A stretch of DNA of 64,000 nt from positions 1-64,000 of the forward strand of contig CAWFFO010000005.1 of NCBI GenBank assembly GCA_963815135.1. Direction: 5' to 3'. Positions 1 to 7,448 of this stretch are shown piece by piece. Below the pieces are notes generated by a model, which saw nothing but the letters and a program-made list of their open reading frames with translations, was not told the origin of the DNA and ran no database searches. Within the stretch, counting starts at the first letter, position 1, and each line of letters starts with the position of its first letter. Source of the DNA: CAIWTU01 sp963815135. Its GTDB lineage: Bacteria; Desulfobacterota; Desulfuromonadia; Geobacterales; Geobacteraceae. The position numbers were made by a program, and so were the translations under genes.

Positions 1-379
1 TCGTGTTATGCACTCTTCTTCAACATTACGTATTGCTGAATTGAAAAAGCTATTTAACTGGATATCTGTCTCCCCGCATCTTTGAAATAGTATGAATTTG
101 GGTTGCGACACACCGGTTTTTCAGGTAAAGGGTACTTGGCAGACAATTGCCGTTGTTCGTAACAGGAGGGTAAATGAAATTTTCTTGGGATCCTGAAAAG
201 ACCGACTGAACAGAAAAAAACGTCACGTTTCTTTTGAAGAAGCATACCTTACATTATTGCTGATCCCTTCATGCTTACCATTTTTGATTTACCACTAAAC
301 TGGTTGAACGAATCAAAAAAATAAACTTTCAGTCACGAAAGTCACGAATAAAACTGACTGCTTAATAAAGGAGATGATG
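1..379. other. Intergenic, no gene recognised
   Basis: No convincing coding region is visible. The stretch is AT-rich and includes a fragment near 333-350 with the words CACGAAAGTCACGAAT, a kind of short degenerate repeat also glimpsed at about 1551. It ends in the ribosome binding site of the nucleotidyltransferase gene. Confidence 0.5.
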
Positions 380-1375
380 ATGAAAATTATACTTCCGGTT
401 GCCGGCAAGGGGACGCGTCTCCGTCCGCACACTCATACCAAGGCCAAGTCACTTGTTCACGTGGGGGGCAAGACGGTGCTGGAGCATATCGTCACCAGGC
501 TCGCGCCGCTTGGGGCGAGCGAGTACATCTTCATCACCGACGAAAACGGCGGCCAGATCAGGGACTTCATGGAGGCGAAATTTCCTGACATCCCTTGTCA
601 ATATATAGTGCAGACGGAACGGAAAGGGCCGGCTCACGCCGTTTCGCTCGCCGCGCCGCGCATAGGGGAGGGGGATGATCTCCTCATCGTCTTCAACGAT
701 ACCATCTTTGTTGCCGACCTGGCGCAGATTCCGCGACTGTGCGCCGACTGTGACGGGCTCATCTACTCCAAGGAGGTCGAGGACTACCAGCGCTTCGGGG
801 TCAACGTGCTGGACGCCGGCTTTATTGTCAATATGGTGGAAAAGCCGGAAACGCCCGTGTCCCGTCTGGCCCAGGTGGGGCTCTACTATCTCAAGGACGG
901 TTCAGCGTTCATGGGCTACCTGTCGGATACCATCTCCGCCGGGGATATGGTGAAGGGCGAGTACTACCTGCCGTCGGTTTTCATGCGCATGATCGGCGAC
1001 GGCCGCAGGTTCAGGGCTCCCGAGATCGACGCCTGGCTCGACTGTGGAAAGCCGGAAACCCTGCTGGAAACGAACCGCTACCTGCTGCGCGGGATGCACC
1101 ACCAGCGCGGCGAGACGATTAATTCCGTGCTTATCGAACCCGTGCACATCGAGAAGGGAGCCATCGTCCGTGACAGCATTCTGGGTCCGAACGTGTCGAT
1201 CGCCGCGGGTTGCGTCATCAGGCAGAGCATCATCAGCGATTCGATCGTCAACGGTAATACCGAGGTCATGAATATGGTGCTCCATCATTCCATCCTGGGA
1301 GATTCGGTGCATCTGGCCGGCTCGCCCCGCAGGATGAATATCGGGGATCATTCGCTCATAGAGATGAAAGGATGA
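380..1375 (+). CDS. Sugar-phosphate nucleotidyltransferase (RmlA/GlmU-like) with C-terminal beta-helix
   Basis: Predicted cytosolic enzyme that transfers a nucleotidyl group from an NTP to a sugar 1-phosphate, making a nucleotide sugar for envelope polysaccharide. The N-terminus has the signature GKGTRLRPHTHTKAKSL (about residues 8-24), which binds the nucleotide and the pyrophosphate; a VEKPE motif lies mid-protein and WLDCGKPETLLETN closes the catalytic domain. The last 80 residues carry hexapeptide-like repeats (GPNVSIAAGCVI and following) typical of a left-handed beta-helix. Three ATGs occur in a row (374, 377, 380); AAGGAG at 368-373 is spaced best for 380. Known relatives use glucose-1-P with dTTP, UTP or GTP; the substrate cannot be told from sequence. 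Its position before exopolysaccharide genes suggests a shared purpose. Confidence 0.85.
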   Translation: MKIILPVAGKGTRLRPHTHTKAKSLVHVGGKTVLEHIVTRLAPLGASEYIFITDENGGQIRDFMEAKFPDIPCQYIVQTERKGPAHAVSLAAPRIGEGDDLLIVFNDTIFVADLAQIPRLCADCDGLIYSKEVEDYQRFGVNVLDAGFIVNMVEKPETPVSRLAQVGLYYLKDGSAFMGYLSDTISAGDMVKGEYYLPSVFMRMIGDGRRFRAPEIDAWLDCGKPETLLETNRYLLRGMHHQRGETINSVLIEPVHIEKGAIVRDSILGPNVSIAAGCVIRQSIISDSIVNGNTEVMNMVLHHSILGDSVHLAGSPRRMNIGDHSLIEMKG

Positions 1376-1383
1376 GGGAAAAC

Positions 1384-1418
1384 AATTTTGAGTTATAAAT
1401 TTTGAATTATGAATTGAA
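1384..1418. repeat. Interspersed AT-rich tandem repeat, copy A
   Basis: Two tandem copies of a 14-bp unit close to ATTTTGAATTATGA. A second, slightly diverged occurrence lies at 19716-19750. Function unknown; such words are common between genes in this kind of genome. Confidence 0.5.
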
Positions 1419-1723
1419 AAATTTAATAACCTTGTGAAGCATGAAGGGTGATGGTGTATTACATATCACATGTTACTCATTACATATTACGCTTTTCCAC
1501 TTGGCTGGCTGATGTAGCCAATGAAGCAAATGTAAAAATCCTCAGCCACGAATTTCACTAATTAAATCAGTCAGACAAGTCAAACGAATCACCTCTCCCG
1601 TCATTTTTTTGAAAACACTGTCAATATTTCACGGTTAGATTTGCCGCCCGGAAAAATTTATTCCCTCCACGAAATTTTTTACTAAAAAATTATAATGATA
1701 TGTTTGCCCAGTTGTTTTTCAGC

Positions 1724-1764
1724 TGTAATTAAATTGCTGTCATATATTTGTGCAGTATAACTTG
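1724..1764 (+). promoter_or_regulatory. Upstream element shared with second transferase copy
   Basis: This AT-rich stretch aligns with 7172-7211 at about three quarters of positions; shared words include ATTAAATTG, TATTTG and ATAA followed by TTGA. It lies about 440-480 bp before each transferase start and ends in a possible -35-like TTGACA (1762-1767) in the first copy. Could be remnant of a shared promoter or enhancer region. By-eye alignment only. Confidence 0.3.
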
Positions 1765-1979
1765 ACACATATATATGACACAGATATTTATGGATAGCTC
1801 CAACTGTCGATTGCCTGTAATTACTCCCTTCCTGTATCATACCAGTCTTTTATTGCCTGCCTGTTTCGTCTCATCGGTAACCTGTCGGCCATTATCCGAA
1901 AATATCAGCGAGACATTTCTGTTCATTAAAAAGTTGCTCCGCCGAAGACTGATTACTTTCATTTTTTTTAAACTCCGCA

Positions 1980-1997
1980 TTGGCAGAAATTTTGCGA
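1980..1997 (+). promoter_or_regulatory. Predicted sigma-54 promoter for WecA-like gene, copy 1
   Basis: The sequence TGGCAGAAATTTTGCG has GG at 1982-1983 and GC at 1994-1995 with exactly 10 bases between, the spacing required by RpoN holoenzyme, and near-consensus TGGCA and TTGC boxes. Transcription would start near 2007, almost exactly where the 1.9-kb repeat begins, giving a leader of about 200 nt. The matching position before copy 2 (about 7422-7440) lacks both the GG and the GC. A sigma-54 activator gene lies 8 kb downstream. Confidence 0.55.
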
Positions 1998-2004
1998 TGC
2001 AAAA

Positions 2005-3901
2005 AAACCCTAAAGAAAAACGAACCGAATCCGAAAAAGAAACAAAAGCATTTCAGCGGGTTTCAGCGGTTCTGCAAGGAATGCTGTCGGGATGGTCCGG
2101 GTTTTGCTCTGGTGAAGCGGCAGACCGGAATCCCTGCCTTGATTCTCAATCTCCCAACCATACCAACATGACAATGGGGTCGTGCAGGAAAAAGAGGGCA
2201 TACTTATATGGATCTCGTAATGTTGTTTTATGTCTTCATGACCGCTTTCTTTACGGCGGTGATCATGGTTCCCTTCGTGCGGCGCTGGGCGCTGGATAAC
2301 GGCATGGTGGACGTGCCCGACGCGCGCAAGGTGCATGAGGACCTGATCCCGCGGGTGGGGGGCATTGCCGTATGCATGTCGTTTGTCCTGTCGATGCTGA
2401 TCTACGCCGGGGTGACCAGCCAGGTGCGCGGCATTCTGGCCGGCGCCCTGATCCTGTTCTGCACCGGGCTGGCCGACGACCTGAAAGGGCTCACCCCGAA
2501 GCAGAAGTTTCTCGGGGAGATAGCCGGCTGCATCACCGCCATCTCGGTGGGCAAGCTCTATATCCACAACCTGGGCAACCTGTTCGGCCTGGGGAATGTC
2601 ACCCTGCCGCTGTGGCTGGCCATCCCCTTCACCGTGTTCGCGGTGGTGGGGGTGATAAACGCGGTCAACCTGATCGACGGGCTGGACGGCCTGGCGGGCG
2701 GGGTCACCGTGATCGCCCTCACGGCGTACCTGTTCCTGGCGTGGCAGGGCGGCAACTATTCGGTGGTAATGCTGTGCGCCTCGATGCTGGGCGCGACCTT
2801 CGGCTTTTTGAAGTACAACGTCTTTCCGGCACGCATCTTCATGGGGGATGCGGGCAGCCTGGTGATGGGTTTCATCCTCGCCTTCATCGGCATCTACCTC
2901 AGCCAGGCGGAACCGGTCTGCACAAAGCCCGCCGTACCGATGCTGATCCTGGGGGTGCCGATCATCGATACGCTGCGGGTGATGATCAAGCGGCTGGCCA
3001 AGGGGGGCAATCCCTTCCTGCCCGACCGGACGCACATCCATCACAAGTTCCTGGACCTGGGATTCCAGCATCGCTTCACCGTCATCATCATCTACGGGCT
3101 GTCGATTTTCTGGTCGCTGGTGGCACTGTTCTTCCACCAGTTGCCGGCGCACATGCTGGTGCGCATATTCGTAATCGTGTCGGCGCTCTTTTACTTCGGG
3201 CTGCGCTTCCTGGAGAGTCACAAGGGGCGGTTCGAGTTCCTGTCCCGGGATTCCTCTGCCGGGATCCGGGACTCGGTCATCTACCGGCGCATCTCGGAGC
3301 GGATAGCGGCGACGGTGCCCGGCCTGATGGTGCTGATCCTGGTGTACTGCCTGCTGGCCGCACTTTTCAGCGGGAGCCCGAGCGGCGACATGCTGCAGTT
3401 CGGTCTGGTGATGATATTTGCCTGCCTGGGCCTTCTGTACCTGACCCGCGATGCCAAGAACCACTACGTGATCATCATGTTCTATTTCGCCAGCCTGGTG
3501 ATAGCCTCGGCGCTCTACAGGCAGGGGGGCAGGCATATCGTGGCCGGCTACGATCTTGCGAGCTGCGGCAATTTCCTGTTTGCCTGCATCATAGTGCTGA
3601 CGGCAATGCGCATCATCTTCCGCCAGCCGGGCGAGTCGTTTCTGCACGGGATCGATTTCCTGGTGCTGGGAGTATCGATATTCCTGGCGCTGGCGGATAT
3701 GCAGGTGGCGCACACGAGCTACATGCCGGAGCTGATGTCCAAGGGGCTGGTGCTGTTTCTGGCCCTGCGGGTGCTGGCCTCCCAGGGCAGGATCCAGACG
3801 CGGATCGCGCAGTTCTCCATGCTGGCCTCACTGGTGGTGATCGTGCTGAAAGGGTATTTTTGAGAAATTTGTATACGGGTATTAAAGAATGCGGACGATC
3901 T
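2005..3901 (+). repeat. 1.9-kb direct repeat, copy 1
   Basis: Matches 7449-9345 with a constant offset of 5,444 bp. Within the coding part I find only two differences: T2228 versus C7672 (Phe codon) and G2684 versus T8128 (Leu codon), both silent third-position changes. At the 3' edge the match breaks up at 3889-3891 before a last 10-bp match (3892-3901). The flanks are otherwise different, so this is a segmental duplication with sharp ends. It covers the leader, the whole transferase gene and 38 bp after it. Confidence 0.95.
2208..3863 (+). CDS. WecA/TagO/MraY-family polyprenyl-phosphate sugar-1-phosphate transferase (copy 1)
   Basis: Integral membrane enzyme predicted to move a sugar 1-phosphate (commonly GlcNAc-1-P) from a UDP-sugar to undecaprenyl phosphate, the first step of many surface glycans. 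Family signatures are present: DD at residues 90-91, NAVNLIDGLDGLAGG at 151-165, MGDAGS at 212-217, and HIHH at 276-279, which coordinates the nucleotide or metal in this family. Of 551 residues only about the first 340 match the usual length; the remaining roughly 200 form further hydrophobic segments, an unusual C-terminal membrane extension. GAGG at 2194-2197 supports the ATG at 2208; ATG 2220 is an alternative. It is followed by a lipoprotein and a YjbH-like gene, suggesting exopolysaccharide work. An identical protein is encoded at 7652. Confidence 0.9.
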   Translation: MDLVMLFYVFMTAFFTAVIMVPFVRRWALDNGMVDVPDARKVHEDLIPRVGGIAVCMSFVLSMLIYAGVTSQVRGILAGALILFCTGLADDLKGLTPKQKFLGEIAGCITAISVGKLYIHNLGNLFGLGNVTLPLWLAIPFTVFAVVGVINAVNLIDGLDGLAGGVTVIALTAYLFLAWQGGNYSVVMLCASMLGATFGFLKYNVFPARIFMGDAGSLVMGFILAFIGIYLSQAEPVCTKPAVPMLILGVPIIDTLRVMIKRLAKGGNPFLPDRTHIHHKFLDLGFQHRFTVIIIYGLSIFWSLVALFFHQLPAHMLVRIFVIVSALFYFGLRFLESHKGRFEFLSRDSSAGIRDSVIYRRISERIAATVPGLMVLILVYCLLAALFSGSPSGDMLQFGLVMIFACLGLLYLTRDAKNHYVIIMFYFASLVIASALYRQGGRHIVAGYDLASCGNFLFACIIVLTAMRIIFRQPGESFLHGIDFLVLGVSIFLALADMQVAHTSYMPELMSKGLVLFLALRVLASQGRIQTRIAQFSMLASLVVIVLKGYF

Positions 3902-3963
3902 GCCGAAGAGAGAAAGACAGACATTTTGCGTCAAAAAAGTATTTTATGAAAAAGGGAGGCAGT

Positions 3964-4560
3964 ATGAAGAAAAGTATTATGACGAAGGTTTTGCTGATTC
4001 TGGCTGTAGCGATGCTACCTGGATGCGGCAGTGGCGGCGGTACAGGGGCCGGTACAACAACAACAGCAGTGACGGGTGAGGTGACCGGAGTAGGCACGGA
4101 TGGAGTAGTGGCAAGTGAAACCACTGTGGCGGCCCCGGCTGACACCAGCGTAACTATTGCCGCTAAAACCACTTTGACCGATGCAAACGGAGCCCCTGTT
4201 ACCGGCACCATTTCGACATCGGTTGAATGTTCGACTTTGGCTGCCGATCTACCGGCCGCAGCGCCTGCAGGCAAGTCGCTTGCGGTTTTCCTGGATATCA
4301 GCATGGGCAGCGTCAAGCATTTCAGCACACCAATGACCGTGAAAGTGACTGTACCGTCCGAGCTGACGAGCGTAGATGTCTACAGCTTCGACGGCTCGAA
4401 CTGGAACCTCGAGCAGGCGGGCGTACCGGTTGTCAACGGCAAAGCGACATTAAGTGTCGGCCATCTTTCCTGTTGGGCATGTTTCGCCAGTACTGCAACC
4501 GGTACGGGAACAGGGACCGGTACGGGCAGCGGCAGCGGCAGCGGAGCCGGCTCACAATAG
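3964..4560 (+). CDS. Putative lipoprotein with Gly/Thr/Ser-rich tail
   Basis: Short exported protein of 198 residues. The N-terminus MKKSIMTKVLLILAVAML ends in a lipobox, LPGC, so the cysteine at about residue 21 should be lipidated. The middle looks like one beta-sandwich domain (residues about 50-175, ending with SVGHLSCWACF); the run from T-V-T-I to a proline-flanked strand loosely recalls ZU5-type domains, but this is only a resemblance. The last 20 residues are alternating GT/GS repeats. AGGGAGG at 3953-3959 fixes the start at 3964 rather than the upstream in-frame ATGs. It lies 100 bp after the transferase and is closed by a strong terminator. Function unknown; a cell-surface role linked to polysaccharide is inferred from neighbours only. 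Confidence 0.7.
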   Translation: MKKSIMTKVLLILAVAMLPGCGSGGGTGAGTTTTAVTGEVTGVGTDGVVASETTVAAPADTSVTIAAKTTLTDANGAPVTGTISTSVECSTLAADLPAAAPAGKSLAVFLDISMGSVKHFSTPMTVKVTVPSELTSVDVYSFDGSNWNLEQAGVPVVNGKATLSVGHLSCWACFASTATGTGTGTGTGSGSGSGAGSQ

Positions 4561-4586
4561 CATCCGGCAGGTTTCTTTAACCGGTC

Positions 4587-4620
4587 AAAAGGAGGAAGCG
4601 CAGGCTTCCTCCTTTTGTTT
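4587..4620 (+). terminator. Strong rho-independent terminator
   Basis: Perfect 13-bp stem AAAAGGAGGAAGC / GCTTCCTCCTTTT with loop GCAG, ending in T-rich sequence. It ends the transferase-lipoprotein unit before the YjbH-like gene. Confidence 0.85.
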
Positions 4621-4679
4621 CCGGGGCAGGCCTCCGGAATTCCCGGTTTAAATTCAATCAATGTGAAGAGGCATAAATC

Positions 4680-6779
4680 ATGTTTTTCTCTTTCCAGCGT
4701 GTCGTCGTATCCATTTTCGTCATTCTCACCGTATGCTCCGCATCCGTGAATCCGGGTGTTGCCGGGACATTTCACAACGGACTTTCCCTGCAGGGATATA
4801 CCGGCATCCTGAACGCCCCCAATGCCGAGGTCACGGATGAAGGCAGGCTGTACTACGTTTACGGCGAACAGCTGGACCAGAGGTTCCGTAAAATTCCGGG
4901 GGCCGTGCAGCAGAACCACCTCCTGTCCCTGGGGCTTCTGCCGTACCTGGAAATAGGTGGACGGTTGACCAATGTGGATACCCACGGACTTGGCGGGGGC
5001 GCGCGGGATCTTTCCTTCAATGCCAAGCTGCAGATTCCGTTTCTGCCCGACTACCTGCCGAAGATTGCCGTTGGTATCCAGGATGTGGGCGGCGGGGCCG
5101 CTCATTTCCGCACCAAATACGTGGTGGCGACAAAACAGCTGTGGCGCTTCCGCCTTACAGCCGGGTACGGGGCAGGCCCCGACCGGCTGGACGGGGTATT
5201 CGGCGGCGGCGAGTTCAAGGTCTGCGACTGGCTCTACCTGCTGGGCGAGCACGATACGGTGGACGACAACGTGGGGCTGAGGCTCCTCACCCCGGACAAC
5301 CTGTTTCCGTTTCCGGTGAATATCGGCGTGACGGCCAAGAGCTCGCTGAACTACCGGCCGGGGGATGTGGATGTCTCCCTGCTGGTGCAGATCCCCCTGG
5401 GATTAGACCATAACAACAGGAAACCGCTTGCGGAACCGCTGCCGGAAGCAAACGCGGCAGACGGGCAGGAAGCGGCTGACGGGAAGCGGGAGCAGGTTTC
5501 GGAGCCCCTGGAACCGGCTGTCGCCGACAGGCTTGCGGAGCTGCGGAAAAGACTCGTCGAAGGCGGGCTGCAGAATGTGCGCGTCGGAGCGAAGGCGGAA
5601 ACGCTGTACCTGGAATATGAAAACAACCGCTACAACCATAACGAACTGGACGGGCTCGGCGTCGTGCTGGGGCGGATTGCGCAGATGGCCCCGGCGGGGC
5701 TGCACAGCTTTTACGTGGTTATGAAAAAGACCGATATCCCGATTTTCCGGGTCAAGGGCTCCATAAACGCCTACCGGGCCTTTCTCAACGATCCGGGCAA
5801 GGAACCGCTGCTTGCCGGGGCGATGGAGGCGACCCGGTCTTTCTCTCGCAGCGAGCCGGCCGGGGTGGAGTTCGTGAAGGGGGAAGCCAACACGACGCCG
5901 CTCACCACCAGCCTCATGCTCTATCCCAGCCTGGTGAACTACATCGGCACCGAGGTGGGGGTTTATGATTACCTGCTCTACTTCAAGGCCAACCTGTTCC
6001 TGAACCTGTGGCAGGGGGCCGTGGCCAATGCGCGCTATTCGGTGCCCGTGGCCTGGAGCGAAAACTTCGACCGGCAGTACTACAAGGGATACCGGGCCTT
6101 CCGTGACCAGCGTCAGGACGCGACCCTGGAGCAGGGACTGTTCAACCAGGCCTTCAGGCTGGCCCCGGGCCTGGTCACCCTCGTCAACGGCGGGATGCTG
6201 GTCAAGGACAATTACGGCGGCATGGATGAAACCGTATGGACTCCGGGGGGCGGCAGCTATGCCCTGAAGTTCAAGGCGGGCTACTTCAGGGACAGAAAAC
6301 TCGCCATGGACCGGCAGATCTGCCTGGGCAGCCTGCAGTACTTCTTCTCCCCGCTCGATCTGTCGCTGGAAGCGACCTACGGCAGGTTCTGGAACCGTGA
6401 CACGGGCTTTACGGCGTCTCTGGCCCGGTTCTTCGGCGACACGTCGGTCACCCTTTATTACAAGAATACCGATGAGTGGAAGGGGAAAAACCAGGAGGTC
6501 GCGGGCATCATGTTCAGCTTCCCGCTGACTCCGCGAAGGGATATGAAACCGGGCATAGTGCAGGTCAGGGGGATCAACAAATACGACTATGCAATCGACA
6601 CGGTCATCGCCCATCACGGTGAAGGAAACTACCTCAACACCGGGATCGGTGTCGCGCCCGTCGCGCCCGTCAACCTGCAATCCTATTATTTCGACCGCGA
6701 CCGCCTCAACGGGGATTATGTGATGAAACACCTGCTGCGGCTGAGGGATGCCTATATCCGGTGGGACGGGGAAAGGTGA
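4680..6779 (+). CDS. YjbH-like exopolysaccharide-associated outer membrane protein
   Basis: 699-residue exported protein. A signal peptide spans about residues 1-29 (hydrophobic core then GVAG). The segment from GYTGILNAPNAEV onward, followed by many alternating beta-strand sequences with aromatic ends, matches the YjbH family, whose usual length is near 700; in enteric bacteria YjbH belongs to the yjbEFGH operon implicated in extracellular polysaccharide. Residues about 245-285 form a charged, Ala/Glu-rich linker between two beta-rich halves. It probably resides in the outer membrane or periplasm and may act in export. The start has GAAGAGG 8 bases upstream. It is flanked by the two copies of the WecA-like gene. 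The family assignment comes from motif memory, not a search. Confidence 0.75.
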   Translation: MFFSFQRVVVSIFVILTVCSASVNPGVAGTFHNGLSLQGYTGILNAPNAEVTDEGRLYYVYGEQLDQRFRKIPGAVQQNHLLSLGLLPYLEIGGRLTNVDTHGLGGGARDLSFNAKLQIPFLPDYLPKIAVGIQDVGGGAAHFRTKYVVATKQLWRFRLTAGYGAGPDRLDGVFGGGEFKVCDWLYLLGEHDTVDDNVGLRLLTPDNLFPFPVNIGVTAKSSLNYRPGDVDVSLLVQIPLGLDHNNRKPLAEPLPEANAADGQEAADGKREQVSEPLEPAVADRLAELRKRLVEGGLQNVRVGAKAETLYLEYENNRYNHNELDGLGVVLGRIAQMAPAGLHSFYVVMKKTDIPIFRVKGSINAYRAFLNDPGKEPLLAGAMEATRSFSRSEPAGVEFVKGEANTTPLTTSLMLYPSLVNYIGTEVGVYDYLLYFKANLFLNLWQGAVANARYSVPVAWSENFDRQYYKGYRAFRDQRQDATLEQGLFNQAFRLAPGLVTLVNGGMLVKDNYGGMDETVWTPGGGSYALKFKAGYFRDRKLAMDRQICLGSLQYFFSPLDLSLEATYGRFWNRDTGFTASLARFFGDTSVTLYYKNTDEWKGKNQEVAGIMFSFPLTPRRDMKPGIVQVRGINKYDYAIDTVIAHHGEGNYLNTGIGVAPVAPVNLQSYYFDRDRLNGDYVMKHLLRLRDAYIRWDGER

Positions 6780-7448
6780 AGAGGCAATTTTGATGGGCAA
6801 ATTACATATTTCTCGTCACGTATTAGCTATTAGTCATGAAGGATTATGGAATAAGGGGTAAGAGGTATTACGCTTTTAAAGTCTTCAGATTTCAGGTCTC
6901 GAGCCTGAATCAATCTGTAACCCGGATTAACAGGGATACACAGGATTTGCAGGATTTGAAACGCAAAAAGCTAATTCTGAATTTTGAGTTGATGGAACTT
7001 AGATGTAAAAGAACTTCATCCCTTTTCTTTAATCCTTACCCCTTTATTCCTTGAACAATTTTTCTGGAAATATTGCTCAGGCATAATGGGTGTAGAAAAA
7101 AATCACTCTAGCACAATTTTCCCCTTGATAACTTTTTTTAATTACATTATTATCCAGTCGCTGTCGGAAATGTTATTAAATTGATGCCATGTATTTGCAT
7201 CGCATAATTGATTAAAATATATCTTTCAGGGATATATTTGGGGGGATCCGGCTGCTAAAGTGCTATGTGGAGATTGTTAGCGCTTTATGGCGGTCGCTCA
7301 CTTTTTCCGCAATTCTCTTTTCTGTAAATAGCTGCGTAATATTCATTTTACGTAATATACATTCGCTTTAATTAAACCGTAAGTGAAATGAAGTCGAATC
7401 TGTCTGAATTATGAACTGAGCCTGTTCAGATTTTTTACGATCTTGAAT
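6780..7448. other. AT-rich intergenic region before second transferase copy
   Basis: About 670 bp without a credible gene. A 72-codon frame at 6836 lacks a ribosome binding site and crosses a degenerate repeat-like segment (AACCCGGATTAACAGGGATA, about 6918-6937). At 7172-7211 lies the element resembling 1724-1764. No sigma-54 promoter like that of copy 1 is present just before the repeat at 7449. Confidence 0.5.
7172..7211 (+). promoter_or_regulatory. Upstream element shared with first transferase copy
   Basis: Counterpart of 1724-1764, about three quarters identical by eye. Its distance to the start codon (about 440-480 bp) is nearly the same as in copy 1, although most of the DNA between the element and the repeat does not align. 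Confidence 0.3.

Larger units (their letters stand above)
1376..1980. other. Long AT-rich intergenic region
   Basis: About 600 bp without a credible gene. It holds a 14-bp-unit tandem repeat at 1384-1418 (listed separately) and, at 1724-1764, an element resembling one upstream of the second transferase copy. A reading frame that opens at 1775 has no ribosome binding site and runs into the transferase gene in another frame, so it is not annotated. Confidence 0.5.

Noticed and set aside
54..245. 63-codon minus-strand frame at the window start
   Set aside because: No ribosome binding site or neighbours in support; AT-rich DNA yields such frames by chance.
1775..2299. 174-codon frame upstream of copy 1
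   Set aside because: No ribosome binding site, unlike any protein I know, and it overlaps the transferase start in another frame and the predicted promoter.
2010..3713. 567-codon open frame antisense to transferase copy 1 (and its twin at 7454-9157)
   Set aside because: Composition is His/Gln/Arg-rich as expected for the reverse of a GC-rich membrane gene, there is no ribosome binding site, and the sense strand carries a clear enzyme.
6836..7054. 72-codon frame after the YjbH-like gene
   Set aside because: Crosses AT-rich repeat-like DNA and has no recognisable features.
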